Source: Mauremys mutica
Taxonomy: Eukaryota > Chordata > Testudines > Geoemydidae
Length of the DNA: 64,000 nucleotides
Assembly (NCBI RefSeq): GCF_020497125.1
Contig: NC_059075.1
Location: forward strand, 66,917,321-66,981,320
Direction: 5' to 3'
Translations under genes and position numbers: made by a program
Notes under the pieces: model-generated
What the model was told of the DNA's origin: nothing
The model's input: the letters and a program-made list of their open reading frames with translations, nothing else
Database searches by the model: none
Shown here: positions 59,621 to 64,000 of the stretch, one piece after another
Position numbering within the stretch: position 1 is the stretch's first letter
Layout: each line of letters starts with the position of its first letter

Positions 59621-59976
59621 GAGAAAGCTAGTGTGTCCCTTCCTCTTCTGGACAAAACCAGAATTGCAATTGTCTTATGTCCTAGCAGCTGTAGGAAATT
59701 CTCCTTCTGTGCAAGAGGTAGGCATGTCTGCTTTTGGGACTCAATCCTGCAAGATGCTGAGGACTCTGGCCCCGATTAGCAAAGCATGGGAGTGGTCCCA
59801 CTGAAATCAGTGAGACCCCTTGTGCTTAAAGCTAGGCACGTGCTTTGCTGGGTCAGCACCAGAGTCCGTGCAGGAACATGCACTTGAAGACTGATCAGAA
59901 TTCTGTCCTTGCTGGTGCTGTGAATTTCCACATGCCAATGCCATGCAGCATAGTGAAAAATGGGAAGCCCAAAGGG

Positions 59977-60200
59977 TATGTCTACTCTGCGGCTGGGAAC
60001 AAGCCTCCAAGCCCAAGTAAACAGACTTGCACTAGAGGGGCTCAAGCTAATGTACTAAAAATAGCCACATGGACGTTCTCCCTTGGGATCTGCAGTGTAA
60101 GAAGTTGGGTGCGCTTGAGAGCCCAAGGCAGAACGTCCACATTGCTCTTTCTAGCATACTAGCTGAAACCTCCCTAGCACAAGTCTGTCTTCCCACACTG
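59977..60200. mobile_element. Probable MITE, borders approximate
   Basis: The left end reads GGGTATGTCTACTCTGCGG. Within it ATGGACGTTCTCCCTTGGG and CCCAAGGCAGAACGTCCACAT form an inverted repeat with a loop of about 35 bases. The right border and target duplication are not resolved. Confidence 0.5.
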
Positions 60201-60205
60201 GTAGG

Positions 60206-60363
60206 CAGGGGCGGCTCTAGGTATTTTACCACCCCAAGCACGGCAGGCAGGCTGCCTTCGGCGGCTTGCCTGTGGGAGGTCCGCCGGTCCTGCAGCTTCA
60301 GCATACCCGCCACCGAATTGCTGCCGAATCCGCTTGGAGCGCTGGTGCCTGGAGCCGTCATTG
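60206..60363. mobile_element. Small hAT MITE related to 7852-10806
   Basis: The start CAGGGGCGGCTCTAGGTATT and end GTGCCTGGAGCCGTCATTG echo the termini of the 2955-bp element. An 8-bp target duplication is not evident. The interior holds GCCTTCGGCGGC and CCGCCGGTCC motifs. Confidence 0.7.
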
Positions 60364-62175
60364 CTTATGTATGTGTTAAGTGTTGAGAAGATGCTGCAGT
60401 GGTGGTATTTATAAATCAACACCTGTGAAGGAAACCCCACCAGCTCGACAGCTCATAGATTTCTCTTGTAACCCTTCAAACTTTTGTTTTTTTTTGGTTA
60501 TACATCAAATGAACAAAACCTTTTAAGATGTTTTGTTCTTAACCCCTCTCTTCGCACCTCTCCTGTAACTGGGGCCTACAGAGGGACTTGACAATGTGAG
60601 AATGAGCTTGCTGCAGTTGCGACTGCATAGAGGCAGAGGTTTGAGGCCTCCACCTTTCATGGTGAAAACAACACTTATAAAATTAAACCGCGATTTCACA
60701 CATCCTGATACTCTGTGAAAATGATTTGATGCCGTGTCTGGGGGACGGGAAAGATCTTGCTGAGATTTAGTTCCTTCTAATCATGTGTGGTGGGTTTTTT
60801 TTATTTTATTTTATTTCTTTATTTTTAAAGTGTATTCACTGCTCATGAAGGTTGCCAGGAGCCTGATGTCTTGATTCATCTGTGGAACAGGAACAGCAAG
60901 GACATGGCAGTGCAGGTTTCCCTGCTGCCCAGCCACTGGGCCTGTCCCTTTCAGATGCAGAGGTTCCTTTTCATTGAATTACTTGAAAAGTGAACAATAA
61001 AAGGTTCAAATGTTGCTGAAATATGTTCACTTTATGCCAAGATCTGCACGCATGCAAACTACTGTGGAAATCGGACGCAGTGCCCCAGAGTATGCTTTGC
61101 TCCTTCCACAAAAGACCTGTTCAATGTCTTGGTTATGCCAAGAGGGATAACCAGGGAAGAACACTGGGTGTGGATCTGTCTGTGGGTTTCATACTGTGCT
61201 CGTCAGTGACATCTGAATTGTAGCAAGCTGAGTGGAAGAAGCCTGAGGGACTCCGTGCAGAGCAGGTGGAGGCAGAATGCCCCTGGAAGCACTGGGGGTG
61301 CATGCTGTGCAGCACTTATAGTTGCTGGAGAAAAATCTAATGTGCACTTCACGCAGTGCCTTCTGCCAGATGCTAGCAGGTACCTGGGGATGGGTCCTTG
61401 GCTTTGCCCCCCCAGGGGCTGACTGGCAATGGGGGTTGTGGAGAGCTGATGGCTGTTAGCCATTAGCTCCCAGTGCATTTGTGGAGTGACAGTAGCAGTA
61501 TTCTGCCTGGATCTGCGGGAAAGGAAAGCTATGTATGGGTAGAGTTTCCCTCTACCTTCTTTCTCTCCCAGTGGGAAGATGGCATTAAAAGGGAAAATAT
61601 AAAACAAAGAGGCAGAAAAATGGATGTATACATAGGGGCCCAACTCTGCATTCAATTCACAAATCAAACTCCTACTGAAATCTTGTATCCTCAATCAGAT
61701 GACCACAGGGGGGAATGTTGGGTAAATTAAGATGCAGGACTGAGCCCCAAACCAGTTGTGATAATACCTTGACAATATCCTGTTATATTCTGAACAGACC
61801 TTATGGAATTAAGATCAACTTTATGGAATTATTGAATGAGGGTAATACTTCTGGGGTGGGTACATCAGATTAAAAATGTAATTGTGTATGTGGTGATGGC
61901 ATTATATGTACCTTCTCTTATAGGGAGCGGGGATGCTAGTGAACTTCCTCAAGCCCTTTGAAGTCCCCCGGGAAGAGATGCATACACTAATTCAACCTGG
62001 ATTTTCCAGAGACCAAACAGACAGACTTTTGTATAAAAGCCTGGGTTTTAAACTGACTCCAGGCCGCCTTCCTGATCCAGGAAATGGACAGGACTCCTGG
62101 TCCATGGAGAGTCCCAGTCCTTAGGGGAGGATTGGAAGGACATGGCCCAGGGGGGCAGGGGACCATGGCAATGGG
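60364..62175. other. No gene seen
   Basis: No coding sequence or named repeat was recognised apart from a TTTTATTTTATTTT tract at about 60799-60830. Reading frames here are short and lack recognisable content. Confidence 0.45.
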
Positions 62176-62179
62176 ATAT

Positions 62180-63283
62180 GGGAAGCTAGCACCAACGGGG
62201 TCCACGCAGCTCCACAGGTGTTCCTTGTACCTCACTTGGGGGTGGCTTTGGTGGCAGGGCAGCCACACAGATAGATGGAGGGTTAAGCAGCCCTCAGGGG
62301 GGCTGCACAAAACCCAACCAATGGGAGGAGGGCCTGTAGAGAGCCAGTCAGGGCCATATAAGAAGGGCTGCTCAACAGAGCAGGGGCAGTCTGTCCCTGG
62401 AGTGCAAGGGAGAAGGACTGGCTGCCTTAGAGAAGTACCTTAGATAAAGCAGTGCTGGGCAGGGTCAAGGGAGCAATAGGGAGCTCCAGCCTGAGGCCCC
62501 TGATACAAAGGGCTGGGAAGATGCCAGAGCTGCGGGGAAGTGGCTCAGGAAAATGGAGGAGAGGCCGCTGGCTATAGGGTCCCTGGGTCGGGGCCCAGAG
62601 TAGCGGGTGGGCCCGGGCCCCTCCTCCCCCTTCCTCTACTTGCCACAGAGGGGGTTGGCCAGAATTCGGACTGCAGTTTGCCCCATGAGGTGAGGAGCTA
62701 GACCGAAGGCTGCAGTAGGCCACAGCGGCAAGTGGATGGACTAGAGCAGGGGTAGGCAACCTATGGCACGGGTGCCAAAGGCGGCACGCAAGCTGATTTT
62801 CAGTGGCCCTCACACTGCCTGGTCCTGGCCACCAGTCAGGGGCGCTCTGCATTTTAATTTCATTTTAAATGAAGCTTCTTAAACATTTTAAAAGCCTTAT
62901 TTATTTTACATACAATAATAGTTTAGTTTTATATTATAGACTTATAGAAAGAGACCTTCTAAAAACGTTAACATGTATTACTGGTACACGAAACCTTAAA
63001 TTAGAGTGAATAAATGACGACTTGGCACAGCACTTCTGAAAGGTTGCCGATCCCTGGACTAGAGATAGCTGGTTCTCCCCGAAGCAGGGAGAAAGTGGAG
63101 CGGGGTACTGCCGGAAGGCCATGCCTAGAAGAGGATGCTGGGGAGTGACGCAGGTCTTAGAGGTGGAACAGAAGTGACGGCAGTGAGACACCACTAGAGG
63201 AAGGCACACTGGCAACCAAGAGCTAATTCCCAGCATGGCCAGCAGGAGGCGTTGCGACGGGGAGTCCTGCCCCGTTACACAAC
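62180..63283 (+). mobile_element. LTR-like block C, interrupted by a hAT MITE
   Basis: The block has a TATA-like CCATATAAGAAGGGCTGC near 62351-62368, then CTGTCCCTGGAGTGCAAGG, GGGCCCAGAGTAGCGGGTG and CCTCCTCCCCC steps, and ends near GCCCCGTTACA at 63272-63282. The style is that of turtle LTRs. It is split by the hAT MITE at 62747-63056. Its start is uncertain. Confidence 0.5.
62747..63056. mobile_element. hAT-type MITE, 310 bp
   Basis: The ends CAGGGGTAGGCAACC and GGTTGCCGATCCCTG are inverse at 13 of 15 bases. The 8-bp duplication GACTAGAG at 62739-62746 and 63057-63064 is perfect. It closely matches 23945-24257 in sequence and orientation, which suggests recent activity of a shared parent. 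It was inserted into the LTR-like block. Confidence 0.93.
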
Positions 63284-64000
63284 CAGAGGGGCTATTGATG
63301 CTGCAGCCATGAGCACAGGAGGATTCTGTCCCCACTGCAATCTGCAAAGACCTCACCAGCAAACGCTGCCTGTTTGTTCAGGCTCAGTGCTCTGTCTAGG
63401 AGTGTGCTGGAAGGAACAACACCTCTCTGACCAAGCTTTCCGTTAACCAGACAGTTCTTAAATCCACTGGCATTTAACTGACTTGACCAGGGTTTCCCAT
63501 CCCTTTCTTTTAAGAACAGCAAGTTTGGCATTGCATGGTCATGGTGCTCCCTATATTAAGTTTGTTGTTTGCTTTAATTCCAACCCTTGCAAAGGGCATG
63601 CAGATCCTGTAGATGGGCACTTTATGAATGTGTGTGACAATAGTAAATATGTTGGGGGATGGGAAGTCCCACTGGATTTTATTTGTAGGGGTCTGATGAG
63701 ACTGACAGAACTTCCTGATTTTAGTCAAACGTATCTTGAACTCTTTTTAGCTTCACCCCAGTTTTGCATAGAGGTTTGGGGTTTGTACAAATGAAAAGGG
63801 GTTTCCTGAGCTGCCTCTGATTGGAGTATTGCATGGCCCTAGGAGGAAACCCCTCATTTCTGCATCGAGCCCTCCTTGGGTGGTACCTCCACTGGCTTCC
63901 CACGAGCTGAAGGTTGATAGGATCATGCCCCAAGTTTAAATCTGTCAAGACAGTCGCAGCAGTGCTTCTTCCTTGGCTCGAGTCACTGCTATAACTTCAA
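63284..64000. other. No gene seen
   Basis: The tail of the window holds no recognised exon or repeat. A neighbouring gene such as SLC8A3, expected in this order if mammalian synteny holds, is not visible. Confidence 0.4.

Noticed and set aside
1..64000. CRISPR arrays, operons, phage or bacterial mobile elements
   Set aside because: Repeats are dispersed eukaryotic transposons and microsatellites; no regularly spaced short repeats or prokaryotic gene layout exist.

Overview
The window is vertebrate nuclear DNA, most likely from a turtle or a close sauropsid relative. The evidence is long introns, the absence of operon-like gene packing, CR1-type LINEs as the dominant LINE, and a dense load of hAT, Harbinger-like and mariner-like non-autonomous transposons plus LTR elements of the kind that fill turtle genomes. 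The species call rests on repeat style and is an inference.

Only one host gene can be supported: COX16, a mitochondrial cytochrome c oxidase assembly factor, on the + strand. Its third coding exon is at 12028-12090. Its terminal coding exon is at 33874-33990, followed by a short 3' UTR with two AATAAA signals (34146 and 34212). The first two coding exons were not found and probably lie upstream of base 1. On that reading 1-12027 is intronic, 12091-33873 is the 21.8 kb last intron, and about 34.24-64 kb is the 3' flank.

Layout. 1-12 kb: two large hAT elements (1045-2789 and 7852-10806), a small hAT (3361-3750) and a solo LTR (5787-6667). The 7852-10806 hAT sits inside a Harbinger-like MITE, carries a fragment of a FREM2/FREM3-like exon, and contains a G-rich minisatellite. 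12-34 kb (last intron): hAT MITEs, CR1 fragments, a second solo LTR (21535-22719), foldback elements, mariner-like palindromes, SINE-like remnants and a tRNA-like palindrome. 34-64 kb: CR1 copies, one broken by a Harbinger-like MITE at 34747-35021 and one with a nearly intact reverse transcriptase frame at 39690-42320; a collapsed Gypsy gag/pol remnant at about 42.8-43.9 kb; several LTR-like promoter blocks; and many hAT elements.

Many insertions are bounded to the base by target-site duplications, so the order of insertion can be read directly. The most unusual item is the hAT element with the captured host-gene segment. I found no new immune, defence or biosynthetic system and do not claim one.
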